Shown here: piece after piece, positions 6,361-14,569 of the stretch
Position numbering within the stretch: position 1 is the first letter of the stretch
Layout of the letters: every line of letters begins with the position of its first letter
IMG/VR virus record: IMGVR_UViG_3300030105_003107
Span: 1-21,797 of that record
Direction: 5' to 3' (one strand)
DNA: 21,797 nucleotides
Source: a virus
Made by a program: the position numbers and the translations under genes
Notes under the pieces: model-generated
The model's database searches: none
Told to the model about the DNA's origin: nothing
The model's input: the letters and a program-made list of their open reading frames with translations, nothing else

Positions 6361-6912
6361 TTAAAGTCCTTCGACCACCACAGTATTAGTGGTATCATTT
6401 ATAATTAATGGATCTAAAAATGAAGCAGGAGTACGCTCAGACCCCGTAAAAACAACATTATAACCGTTAAGGTCTCCCATTGCGCTCCCACTCGTTGGAG
6501 AGGGTGCAGTTTCACATCCGTTTTCTAATCCAGCTAGGACATATCTAGCATCATCAGCCAGTCCAGTATTGTAAAACTCAACGACAACTTGAGGGCGACC
6601 CCAAGATAAAATTTTCATTTCTTTTCTTGTTTGTGGATCTTGTTTTTTTAGAACAATCGTTCCTACTTGCGTGAAAAAAGACGTACCATTCTCTCTGGAA
6701 TTTTCGTTAGTTTCCTCGAAGCTATTAGCTCCTTTAAGCTGATATTTGTATAAAGTTAATGGGGAAGCAAAACCAGTAATAACTTCAGTAGTAGGATCAT
6801 AAGTAGCAGTATCTAATAAACCTTGTGTATAGTTTATAAAATAAATTGCTGTAATTCCGCCGACTGAGTCTTTACATGGTTCTAATCTGCCCAGGTTGAT
6901 ATCGCATGACAT
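6361..6912 (-). CDS. Major structural protein, probable tail tube protein
   Basis: A 183-residue, beta-rich, Gly/Thr-rich protein starting MSCDINLGRLEPCKDSVGG. Further landmarks are RENGTSFFTQVGTIVLKKQD (73-92, a long beta-hairpin), WGRPQVVVEFYN (103-114), an NGCETAPSPTSGSAMGDLNGY segment spanning about 130-150, and ERTPASFL near the end. It directly follows the capsid gene in the same block, so it must be made in quantity. The long hairpin and length fit the tail tube fold, and this type of protein recurs next to capsid genes in flavobacterial phages. A capsid decoration protein is the alternative. The tube call is inference. Confidence 0.5.
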   Translation of the reverse strand: MSCDINLGRLEPCKDSVGGITAIYFINYTQGLLDTATYDPTTEVITGFASPLTLYKYQLKGANSFEETNENSRENGTSFFTQVGTIVLKKQDPQTRKEMKILSWGRPQVVVEFYNTGLADDARYVLAGLENGCETAPSPTSGSAMGDLNGYNVVFTGSERTPASFLDPLIINDTTNTVVVEGL

Positions 6913-6942
6913 ATATATAGTATTTAAGTTAGTTATTAAAAT

Positions 6943-6964
6943 AGAGGAGCTGTTACACTCCTCT
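6943..6964 (-). terminator. Hairpin between capsid and tube genes (weak terminator or attenuator)
   Basis: Minus strand: AGAGGAG, 8-nt loop, CTCCTCT, followed by TATTTTAAT. The 7-bp GC-containing stem stands out in AT-rich DNA, but the U-tract is broken, so partial termination or mRNA stabilisation is more likely than full termination. It would allow more capsid than tube protein to be made. Confidence 0.45.
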
Positions 6965-6985
6965 TATTATTATTATTTATTATGA

Positions 6986-7918
6986 TTATGGTACTAAAAC
7001 ATTTGATGTAACAACATCAGCACAAACTCCGAATTGTACCGCAGCTTTCATTCTCATAACCATTCTCACATTAGATGAACCATCCAAATCTCTCATGTCT
7101 AAAACCTTGATTTCATTAAACGAATCCAATAATCCGCAGCCGAAATAAGCATTTGTAGATTCAAAAGCCATAATTTTATCATCACTCATACCTCTAGCCA
7201 CAAATACTGGAATTCCTCCAAAACTAAGGCTATCATTATTGAACCATTGAGTACCTCTATTATCAGTACCTTGCGCTCCAATTCCTGCTGAAAATCCTCC
7301 GAGACTTCTTATATAAAGTTTCGCAATTTTGTTAGAAACGTATAATTTTAGCGATTCTTTACCAAAAAGTGCATTTGGTATAGCATCTACTACAGATTGC
7401 ATAAGATCAATCACATTAGTACTTGTAGGTGGATCTATATTTACAGTTATTGCGCCACAAGTAGTAGCAATTGCTTCTAACCCTTCATATTCTCCATTAT
7501 TAACCGCTAGACCTTGCCAGATTGTAGTTTCATTTTCTGAAGCTACTTTTGAAGCCACATAAGCTATTAAGTATTCAGCAAAAGAAGGAGGTAGAGTTTG
7601 AGAATTTCCAAAGCCCATTGACATTGCATCCCAAGTGTTAATAAAATCATTTACACATAATTGTAAGTTTACGCTAAGTTCTTTTGGGGTAATTACTACC
7701 TCCGTCATGTCAACAGTAGACGTAGGGTCAAAATCACATCCTGCATTTTTAATCAAGTTGTCTGTATCAAGCCTCTGTATAATTTGTTTATACTGAACGT
7801 TAGGTAAAACTGTAACTCCGCCATCATCAATTGTGCTGGCACTCAGTAAACTTGCGCTGATATATTTACCTGCGAACTCCCCTGCATAGGTAGTTGTAAT
7901 ATTTAAAGTTGTACTCAT
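6986..7918 (-). CDS. Major capsid protein, HK97-type
   Basis: A 310-residue protein. The N-terminal arm (1-40) is followed by a P-domain-like region with VLPNVQYKQIIQRLD (37-51), an NDFINTWDAM helix and the FAEYLIAYVASKVASENETTIWQG spine-helix region (about 112-135). The C-terminal half has the ALFGKESLKLYVSNKIAKLY element and the FGGIPVFVARGMSDDKIMAF loop/strand pattern. A closing VRMVMRMKAAVQFGVC strand completes the HK97-fold signature seen in flavobacterial phage capsids. No separate N-terminal delta domain is visible; instead a distinct scaffold gene lies just upstream (31-nt gap). The protease encoded at 9011-9616 would process the prohead. Confidence 0.85.
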   Translation of the reverse strand: MSTTLNITTTYAGEFAGKYISASLLSASTIDDGGVTVLPNVQYKQIIQRLDTDNLIKNAGCDFDPTSTVDMTEVVITPKELSVNLQLCVNDFINTWDAMSMGFGNSQTLPPSFAEYLIAYVASKVASENETTIWQGLAVNNGEYEGLEAIATTCGAITVNIDPPTSTNVIDLMQSVVDAIPNALFGKESLKLYVSNKIAKLYIRSLGGFSAGIGAQGTDNRGTQWFNNDSLSFGGIPVFVARGMSDDKIMAFESTNAYFGCGLLDSFNEIKVLDMRDLDGSSNVRMVMRMKAAVQFGVCADVVTSNVLVP

Positions 7919-7948
7919 TTTTTTTTATTTTAGTTATTATTAAATTTT

Positions 7949-8515
7949 TTAGTTGTTGTTAAATAATTTTTCATAAACTACATCTTGAGTAGTTTTAGAT
8001 CTATTTTGACCATGTAAGTGCAAATCTTGTTTAGATTTAGCTTCAGGATTATGTTTTACAGGTTTTGATACTTCAGATAATTCTATTTCAGTAGATTCTA
8101 CTTCAATATTTTTTATTTCGTCAGTACTAAAATCTTCCTTTTCCCCAGCTCTAGATTTGAGATCCGCTACGGCATCTTCGAGGTTTTTAATTCTTTCTTC
8201 AAGCCCTCTCCAGTCCTCGATATCGGCGACTTCGGCGGCAGCATCGACTACCTCTTCCTCTTCGACTTCTACCTCTTCTCTAATCTCATCAATTATACCA
8301 TCCTCTGATACAACCAATAACATTCCGTCATCAAGTAAATACTCTCCTGCGGGAACGGCGATTCGCTCGCCATCTTCCGAAATAATGAAAACTTCTCTTC
8401 CAGATTCGAAGGCTTCAGATTCAAAGCGAGTGCCATTTTCAAGACTTCTCTCTTCGAGATTAATTTCCAAACCCAGTAAAGCTTTTACTTTGTTTAGTGT
8501 TTCTTTTGATTTCAT
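7949..8515 (-). CDS. Capsid scaffold protein
   Basis: A 188-residue, very acidic, low-complexity protein. The N-terminal helix (ETLNKVKALLGLE) and a small beta region with REVFIISEDGERIAVPAGEYLL (40-61) come first. An acidic run follows (78-97, EEVEVEEEE). Next come a coiled coil at about 101-124 (EERIKNLEDAVADLK) and a basic C-terminus with KPVKHNPEAKSKQDL and a TTQDVVYEKLF tail. Acidic coiled-coil core plus basic C-terminal capsid-binding tail, placed directly before the capsid gene, is the classic scaffold arrangement. Bases 8221-8280 and 8341-8400 are far richer in G+C (about 55% and 50% by hand count) than neighbouring genes, with codons such as GTC, GCC and CGA that are rare elsewhere. 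Confidence 0.75.
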   Translation of the reverse strand: MKSKETLNKVKALLGLEINLEERSLENGTRFESEAFESGREVFIISEDGERIAVPAGEYLLDDGMLLVVSEDGIIDEIREEVEVEEEEVVDAAAEVADIEDWRGLEERIKNLEDAVADLKSRAGEKEDFSTDEIKNIEVESTEIELSEVSKPVKHNPEAKSKQDLHLHGQNRSKTTQDVVYEKLFNNN

Positions 8516-8578
8516 ATTTATATTTATTAAGTGTTTATTTATTTAAAAACATTATTAATAATGTCTTGTTATATTTTG

Positions 8579-8621
8579 GTTAATTTTAGGCACAAAAAAA
8601 GAGATCGTTTAAGATCTCTTA
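8579..8621 (-). repeat. 43-nt direct repeat, copy B (terminator plus flank)
   Basis: Matches 6274-6316 at 42 of 43 positions. It includes the terminator and 15 nt of conserved flank beyond the T-tract. Together the copies delimit a 2.3-kb scaffold-capsid-tube cassette. Confidence 0.75.
8594..8620 (-). terminator. Intrinsic terminator before the capsid cassette
   Basis: Minus strand: AAGAGATC, a 6-nt loop, GATCTCTT and a 7-T tract. It has the same stem as the terminator at 6289-6315 and differs from it at one loop base. It closes the long tail block after the Cys-rich protein gene, 33 nt past that gene's stop, and insulates the scaffold-capsid block. Confidence 0.8.
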
Positions 8622-8652
8622 TCATATTATAAATACAAAAAACAAAATTCTT

Positions 8653-9030
8653 TTATACAGCCAAACAATTAGCACAATTAGAATAAAGCGTGAAGTTTTC
8701 TACATGAACTCCTGAATAAGCTGGGTCTCCTATCACTTCATAACAGCCATTATAGTCAGGGTTTTCAAACTCTAAATAATATGCGCTACTAATGGTCAAA
8801 GAAGAGTTATGAACATGAATGTCTTTTTGAATTCCAGAATCACATTTTAAAACTCTATAATAATTTTCATCTCCAATAGTGCTATGCCCTGTAATGTTTC
8901 CAATTCCTTCATTAATCATTTTACCATTACAGCAATTTTTTGAATAAGTATTTCCGTCAGCGCATAAGCAAGCTCGGCTGTTATTTGATGGACTAGTTCG
9001 ACTAGTGTCTTTAATTTTCTTGTATAACAT
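8653..9030 (-). CDS. Cysteine-rich hypothetical structural-region protein (125 aa)
   Basis: The protein has eight Cys in 125 residues: C21, C23, C33, C34, C63, C96, C119 and C122. The N-terminal motif CLCADGNTYSKNCCNG (21-36) and the following EGIG are a recurring signature in Bacteroidetes phage proteins, as far as I recall. The C-terminal part ends YSNCANC, giving a C-x-x-C pair. The spacing suggests metal binding or disulfides. There is no signal peptide or membrane segment. The gene starts 20 nt inside the protease gene, so it is translationally coupled to it, and it is the last gene before a terminator. It is likely a virion or tail component; the function is unknown. Confidence 0.7.
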   Translation of the reverse strand: MLYKKIKDTSRTSPSNNSRACLCADGNTYSKNCCNGKMINEGIGNITGHSTIGDENYYRVLKCDSGIQKDIHVHNSSLTISSAYYLEFENPDYNGCYEVIGDPAYSGVHVENFTLYSNCANCLAV

Positions 9031-9616
9031 CTATTACAGAATTTAATAATATTTCATCTTCACTTAATTTATCCGTTTGTTTGTCTTTGGGTTTGTTGTT
9101 TACTCTATCAATAAAATATCCCTCAATACTGAAACCGAGAATTTTTTTTGTTTGGACATAATTTTCCCAGATATCATTATTGTCTACCTTGATAGTCACC
9201 ATCCAAGTTCCAACTTTTAAATCCAGACCGTATGCTCTGCTTTTATCATGAACCTCGTCTTCAATTATCCAAGACTCAACAACAGTTATACCTTCAAGTT
9301 TTTCTTCAGAGTGTTCCATTGTAGCCTGTCCTTGATTACCAGATTTTAAATACATCTGAGAAGCTTTAGCTACAGTTTCTTTAGAAAAATAAATATAGAA
9401 TTCATGATCTTCCGATTTTCTATAAATTGGCTTATCTGGAATAAGAGCAGCACCAATTAATAATCTTTTAGATTTTGATACTTCGGCAAGTCTTATTTGA
9501 TTCTGATTTTTAAGAGCTATAAAATTCTCTTCTATAGCTGGAGATTCAACTAAACTAATAGCTTCTATTGCTGATAACTCCTCATTTTCTTCTATAATTA
9601 ATTCAATTATTTCCAT
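9011..9616 (-). CDS. Prohead protease, XkdF-like serine protease
   Basis: A 201-residue protein of the XkdF-like group. The N-terminal acidic helix (IEAISLVESPAI) is typical of this family. LLIGAALIPDKPIYR (52-66) begins the protease core. TMEHSEE (99-105) places His102, VESWII (113-118) is a core strand, and LGFSIEGYF (160-168) places the nucleophile Ser163. VDNNDIWENYVQTKKILGFS is the family's usual stretch before the serine. It should cleave scaffold and capsid N-termini during head maturation. It is encoded two genes before the scaffold, although the tape measure gene precedes it directly, which is unusual. The C-terminal tail is charged and probably disordered. Confidence 0.8.
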   Translation of the reverse strand: MEIIELIIEENEELSAIEAISLVESPAIEENFIALKNQNQIRLAEVSKSKRLLIGAALIPDKPIYRKSEDHEFYIYFSKETVAKASQMYLKSGNQGQATMEHSEEKLEGITVVESWIIEDEVHDKSRAYGLDLKVGTWMVTIKVDNNDIWENYVQTKKILGFSIEGYFIDRVNNKPKDKQTDKLSEDEILLNSVIDVIQEN

Positions 9617-9659
9617 TGGTATTGTTTTTATTAAAAACCCTTTTTAGCATATATTGTTA

Positions 9660-12236
9660 TTATCCTAATGTTGATCCTTGTATTATGTTATTTTGCAAAC
9701 TCTGTGCGCTAGTTACGTCTTGTGAAACTACAAAAGCTTGAATCGGTGCTTGATTCCCTAACGCACTCGCTATTTGGTTAGTTCCTGAAGTTCCGAAAAT
9801 ATCAAAATTAGGAGATTCTGGCTCTGGCAATGTGTCACTAATAGCGGCTGTTGTAGGAACTGAAATATCTCCACCAGCAGACCCTCCCCCGAAGCTACCC
9901 GCAGCACTTTGAGATTTTCTTTTACTTTGGTTTATGCTTTTCACTATAGAAATAGCTTGAGCTGCAAACATAGCTATTGGAACTAAATTCCATGGTGGTG
10001 CTAAACTACTTGCTGCTTTAGCTGATCCTTTTGCTACTTCCCCTCCAGCCTCTGCGGCATTCAGTTGAGCGGATATTATAACATTTTTAGCTTTCATTAC
10101 TAATTCTTTTAATGCTATAGCTTGTTTAGCAATAAATAAAGCTCTGCCGATTTTGGATTCTCTTCCCGCTGCATTAATAGTAGCGTTTAAAGTGTCATTA
10201 AGTAATTTCTTTTTAGTTTTAACTAAATCTTTCTCCTCTTTATCTTCTTTATCTATCTTTTTTTGTCTAACATCCTCAATTTTATTAGCGTAAAATAATT
10301 TTATTTGAGCTAGTTGGTCTTCGTGTGCATCTAAATCTATTAACTCTTGTAACTCCTTCTCTCTTTTTGCCTCTAATTTTAAAATTTCGTCTTCCTCAAA
10401 TTTTGCCATTTTATCGGATAACTTTTCTGCTTTTTTTTCATCAGCTAGAACCTCTTCTTGATCATAAAAATCATTTACAGTCTTTATTAATTCCTTCTTT
10501 TCTTTAATTGTAGCTACAGATGCATTAATATCAGCTATATCTCTTTCCCTTTTCCTCTTAAGTTTATCTTCGGCATCCAGATCTAATTGATCTTCAGATC
10601 TTTTATTGAATTTATTACGCAACTTTTGAACTGCTTCTAATCTTTTCTTTTCGGCGGCTAACTCCTCAGCAGTTTGTATTTTTATCTCCCCTAATAGTGC
10701 CGCATCAGCTTTAGCTTTAGCTGCTGCTTCTCTTTTCCTAGCTTTTCCAGCTTGTTCTAGTTTAAAATTTTCAAATACATTGAATAATCTTGACATACTT
10801 TGATTTTCAATTTCTACTCCAATTCTAAACTGCTTATTTGCATCTAATAGCATATCCTGAGCCTTTTTTAAATTTTCCTTTACCGCTTCAAGATCTATAG
10901 ATTTGCCTAATATTGGGACTTTCTCCATCTGGATTAAAGAATTAGCTGCAAATTTAGTTATTATCCCCTCTAACCCTAGAAAAATACCTCTTCCAAAAGC
11001 TAAGGCAGCAGCTCCTTTTCCTGACATATTCTTAACCCATTCATTAAAGGCAAAGCTTACTATTTGTAATGCAAGAGTTATATCTGAAATAGATCTTGTC
11101 ATATTTTGTAATACATCTCTCATGATAAAATTCAAAATTCCATCTCCATCCTCTAACTGTAATAAAAAGCCTTCCCATGCACTACTTAATTTTAATACAT
11201 CTCCACCAACATTATCAAGTTTCATTTCTGCAAGTCTTCCAGCAGCACCTTCAGCGTTTTCTAATGCTTTTGTCATATTCGTTAAAGCTTCAGGTCCAGC
11301 TTTTGCTAAGGCTAATAATGCTGGTCCACCTTGTTTGCCAGTTAATTCCATTGCAGTATTAAGTCCATCCGCAGAATTTGAAACCATATCCATTCCCTCC
11401 ATTAAAGTCAGGTTTCTTTTGTTTAATTCAATAAAAACATTTTTTAAAGCAGTACCTGCCAAACTTCCATCAATTGTATTATCTGCTAAAACTGCTAGAA
11501 TTGCTGTAGTTTCTTCAATGCTAGCTCCTACAGCATTTGCTACTGGACCAACTTTTGAAAGTGCCTCACTTAAAGTATTAAAATTTAAACCTGATAAGTT
11601 AGTAGATAATGCCATTGAATCAACAATTCGTTGAGCATCTTGAGTGTCTAATCCAAAGGCTCTAATTGTACCCCCAGCAAATTTTGCGGCTGTTCCTAAA
11701 TCAATTTCTAAGGCAGCAGCTAAATCTAATGTAGCTCCAGTTGTATTTAGTATTTCTGTAGTAGTAAAACCAAGTTTTGATAAATTAGTTTGCAGTTCTA
11801 AAACTTGTGAAGCGGTGAAGGAAGTAGTAGACCCTAATGTTTTGGCTTGTTTAGTTAAAGCCTCCATATCATCATCAAGCACTTGGGCGGACTCTGCTGT
11901 TCCAGCTAAGACTGCTTTTAAATTAGATGTAGATTTTTCAAAAACTATTGATGCTTTAGCTGCGGCAATAAAAAGCGTAGCTAATGCCCCAATAGCTACC
12001 ACTACAGCTCCAACTCCTGTTGAAATTAACTGTGTTTTTAAGACTTGTAAGCCACCTATTAAGCTAGGTATAACAGTACCTCCAAATATACCAAAGGAAG
12101 TGCTTAAACTAGTTGCTGCGGCTGTTCCTGCTACTCCAGTTTTTTTTAAATCTTTGTTTAGCTTTTTAGTATTAGCTTGGGCGGATTTTGTGTTAGTAGT
12201 TACATTTACTACTATTTCTTGTTTTTGTACAGCCAT
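9660..12236 (-). CDS. Tail tape measure protein
   Basis: At 858 residues this is the longest protein in the window. It has an N-terminal helical region, then a hydrophobic Gly/Ala-rich segment at about 72-94 (TGVGAVVVAIGALATLFIA). A TP901/PhageMin_Tail-like core follows (about 100-350, with the LSEALSKVGPVANAVGAS and GTALKNVFIEL motifs). Long charged coiled coils occupy roughly 500-690 (KRKRERDIADINA, KLEAKREKELQEL), and a second hydrophobic patch near 750-775 (NLVPIAMFAAQAISIV) precedes a Gly/Ser-rich tail. The protein sets tail length; at about 0.15 nm per residue, it predicts a tail of roughly 130 nm, consistent with a long flexible siphovirus-type tail. Its start overlaps the stop of the 51-residue gene (TAATG). 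Confidence 0.9.
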   Translation of the reverse strand: MAVQKQEIVVNVTTNTKSAQANTKKLNKDLKKTGVAGTAAATSLSTSFGIFGGTVIPSLIGGLQVLKTQLISTGVGAVVVAIGALATLFIAAAKASIVFEKSTSNLKAVLAGTAESAQVLDDDMEALTKQAKTLGSTTSFTASQVLELQTNLSKLGFTTTEILNTTGATLDLAAALEIDLGTAAKFAGGTIRAFGLDTQDAQRIVDSMALSTNLSGLNFNTLSEALSKVGPVANAVGASIEETTAILAVLADNTIDGSLAGTALKNVFIELNKRNLTLMEGMDMVSNSADGLNTAMELTGKQGGPALLALAKAGPEALTNMTKALENAEGAAGRLAEMKLDNVGGDVLKLSSAWEGFLLQLEDGDGILNFIMRDVLQNMTRSISDITLALQIVSFAFNEWVKNMSGKGAAALAFGRGIFLGLEGIITKFAANSLIQMEKVPILGKSIDLEAVKENLKKAQDMLLDANKQFRIGVEIENQSMSRLFNVFENFKLEQAGKARKREAAAKAKADAALLGEIKIQTAEELAAEKKRLEAVQKLRNKFNKRSEDQLDLDAEDKLKRKRERDIADINASVATIKEKKELIKTVNDFYDQEEVLADEKKAEKLSDKMAKFEEDEILKLEAKREKELQELIDLDAHEDQLAQIKLFYANKIEDVRQKKIDKEDKEEKDLVKTKKKLLNDTLNATINAAGRESKIGRALFIAKQAIALKELVMKAKNVIISAQLNAAEAGGEVAKGSAKAASSLAPPWNLVPIAMFAAQAISIVKSINQSKRKSQSAAGSFGGGSAGGDISVPTTAAISDTLPEPESPNFDIFGTSGTNQIASALGNQAPIQAFVVSQDVTSAQSLQNNIIQGSTLG

Positions 12237-12391
12237 TAGTTTTTAATTCTAGTAATGTATTTAAAATATCTTTTCAATTGAGTAAAGCCAAATCTCCAAG
12301 TCTCAGGGATTTTATATTTTCCTTTAGCAATTTCAATGGTTTCTGTTTCTCCATAGTAATTATAAGCACGTAATAATTTAAATATCTCCAT
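12236..12391 (-). CDS. Small basic hypothetical protein before the tape measure (51 aa)
   Basis: A frame from the ATG at 12391 to the TAA at 12236-12238 encodes 51 residues (starts MEIFKLLRAYNYYG, contains YKIPETWRFGFTQLKRYFKY). It begins 6 nt after the tail-tip gene and its stop overlaps the tape measure start (TAATG), so it is almost certainly translated as part of the tail operon. It is basic and aromatic. No family is recognised; it may be a small tail component or chaperone by position. Confidence 0.65.
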   Translation of the reverse strand: MEIFKLLRAYNYYGETETIEIAKGKYKIPETWRFGFTQLKRYFKYITRIKN

Positions 12392-12397
12392 TTAATT

Positions 12398-14569
12398 TTA
12401 TGTTAATACAGATGCCGTGTAATTGGTCTGTTTAGTTAGTAATTCTAATTCGCTTTTTTGCGTTGTTAGGTTTGTTTTAATGCTGTTTATATAATAAGCT
12501 TGACCATTTATAATTAACGTATCGTTTAATTGGTAATTCAGTAATATATTCATCGGCAACATTGCTGTAAACTTTACTATTCTTGACTGTTCCTCAAATG
12601 ATTGTATGATATATTGAGAATAAAATCTAGAAAATAAAGAGTTTTCATTGGTTTCATCTGTGTATTCATCAATTTCAATACCAAAATTTAAAGTATGTGA
12701 TCCTGTTTCACTCACATTTGAAGGAGCATTATAATGAGTCCATTGCTGAGATAATATTGGTTTGGTAGTAGTGTCTACTCTTCTATTAAAAAAGAAGTAA
12801 GGCTTGCCTAAGACTGTTTTAGCGGGTATATCTTGATTAACCCACCAGCCGTAAACTATTCCAGTTATTATTATCGTATTATATTCCTTTATATTTATTA
12901 AAGATTCTCTTTGGCTAGGAACTTGCAGAGTAAATGTTTTACCATCGTACTTTTCAGGAGCTGAATATTTTAAATTTCCCATCTGCAACCCGTTAGCGTT
13001 TATAAATCTTAAACTAGGTTGAGTTATTGCTGGAGCATATTCAAAATTTATATTTGAAAATGGAATATTTCTATCAACTGTATTTTTATTTACATCTATA
13101 TATTTAGAAATATTATATTCATTTCCAATAGTCATGTAGTCGTCTAATGTTTGAATATATATTTTTTTAGATCCTCTTATTGAGTAGGCTGTTAGATTAA
13201 ACATTTTTAAAAGAGTAGTAAGATAATCTAGCACCCTCATTTTAGGAACATAATTTTGAATCCAAATATCAGGAAAATTAGTTACTGGAAAACTAGTTCC
13301 TCCAAAGTCCGATTGCCAATTCCCTATAGATGTAATTCCATCAGTATCAGTTAACGTAATACTTAAAGCTGTTGCAGTTATACTTTCCCAAGAAGTTTGC
13401 GTAGGAGTTTGAGTTCTAATTTCCAAATCATATACCCTGCTTTCCAAAGTACCTGAAGTTATATCTCTAATAGTTAAAGTATTATTAACGGCTGCAAGAT
13501 TTGAAACATTTGTTTGAGTCCAAATAATTTCTCCAGATATTTTATCTACAACAGTAACGTTAAATAAAAAGTCTGAAATTGTATTTTTTAAAATAACTCT
13601 TATGGCTGCAACCTCTCCCTGATTAACAGTAAATTTTCCAGCCGAATCTAAAAAGGTGCTTGGTAAGCTGCCGCTTAAATAATTATAATAGGTATTTCCT
13701 AAATTCCATTTAGCCCCATAAAAATCAAAGTTAACTCCCCAAACAGGTGGATCTTCCTCTGGCAAAGTTGATGAAGTTGCTTCTCTGTGAAGCCACAAAT
13801 ATAATTCATCAAAAACACGACTGCCAAAAAAGGATTTAATTGTTTTACCATTTATGACTTCATCGGTCATATTAAACTCAACATCATAATGATCTTGAAT
13901 AGCTTCAATAATTAATCTAGATTTTATCGCTGGTTTTAATTGATCTTGAAGACCTAATTCAGCACCTGGGGTGTTAGGTGTAAACCAACTATCTGAATAT
14001 AAATTTCCATACGTTATAGAATCGGTTGGATCATATCCATAATATTTATTTAAACTAACTAAAGGCAAAGTAATATTTCTATCGGATAGTGAGGTAGCAA
14101 CTACATTATTGAATTTTAATCCATATCTAAACGCATCCTCCATATTAGTTCCGCTTCTGCTAAAATCATAAACTGATAATGGCTCTAAAGCATCTAAATT
14201 ATCTTCCCCGAACAATTCTTTTATTAAAACGGTATCACTATAAAAAACAATTTTATAAGTGTATGCCTTATTATCTCTTAAATCTATAGAGTTAAGCACT
14301 ATCTGCCCACTTCTAAAATCACTCCCATTCATTTTAATTAAAGAGTCTACTCTAAACCTTGCATCAAATCCATTGATTATATCATTATTATAATAGTGCT
14401 TAAATAATTTTGAATTAGTAGGAGAAGCTGGTAAACTAAACCTTTGAGTAAATGGACTGTAGACTTTACTAATATCATTAATGTTTTGAATAGAATCCGT
14501 CAATGTTATTGATTCGTCTTTAAACAGATCTACTCTTACTCCCTCTATATAAAGTTCAACAGTGTTCAT
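12398..14569 (-). CDS. Tail-tip / tail-associated protein (Tal-like hub)
   Basis: A 723-residue, beta-rich protein. The N-terminus (VRVDLFKDESITLTDSIQNIND then KVYSPFTQRFSLPASPTN) is the typical opening of the large tail-tip proteins of Bacteroidetes phages, with DFRSGQIVLNSIDL soon after. The middle (about 250-430) looks like a beta-sandwich insertion with Thr/Ser-rich strands. The C-terminal part ends with FTAMLPMNILLNYQLND and an INGQAYYINSI strand, a closing module seen in baseplate hub / Tal proteins. It probably forms the tail tip that contacts the cell. Unusually it is transcribed before the tape measure. It overlaps the upstream gene by one base (TAATG). Confidence 0.65.
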   Translation of the reverse strand: MNTVELYIEGVRVDLFKDESITLTDSIQNINDISKVYSPFTQRFSLPASPTNSKLFKHYYNNDIINGFDARFRVDSLIKMNGSDFRSGQIVLNSIDLRDNKAYTYKIVFYSDTVLIKELFGEDNLDALEPLSVYDFSRSGTNMEDAFRYGLKFNNVVATSLSDRNITLPLVSLNKYYGYDPTDSITYGNLYSDSWFTPNTPGAELGLQDQLKPAIKSRLIIEAIQDHYDVEFNMTDEVINGKTIKSFFGSRVFDELYLWLHREATSSTLPEEDPPVWGVNFDFYGAKWNLGNTYYNYLSGSLPSTFLDSAGKFTVNQGEVAAIRVILKNTISDFLFNVTVVDKISGEIIWTQTNVSNLAAVNNTLTIRDITSGTLESRVYDLEIRTQTPTQTSWESITATALSITLTDTDGITSIGNWQSDFGGTSFPVTNFPDIWIQNYVPKMRVLDYLTTLLKMFNLTAYSIRGSKKIYIQTLDDYMTIGNEYNISKYIDVNKNTVDRNIPFSNINFEYAPAITQPSLRFINANGLQMGNLKYSAPEKYDGKTFTLQVPSQRESLINIKEYNTIIITGIVYGWWVNQDIPAKTVLGKPYFFFNRRVDTTTKPILSQQWTHYNAPSNVSETGSHTLNFGIEIDEYTDETNENSLFSRFYSQYIIQSFEEQSRIVKFTAMLPMNILLNYQLNDTLIINGQAYYINSIKTNLTTQKSELELLTKQTNYTASVLT

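Noticed and set aside
8157-8546. Plus-strand frame rich in Ser/Thr opposite the scaffold gene
   Set aside because: Its poly-Ser composition is the reverse complement of the acidic GAA/GAG-rich scaffold codons, so it is a shadow frame.
10903-12246. Long plus-strand open frames opposite the tape measure gene (10903-11634, 11644-12246)
   Set aside because: They mirror the minus-strand tape measure frame, have low-complexity Ser/Pro/Ala composition, and lack any family resemblance. The minus-strand gene is certain.
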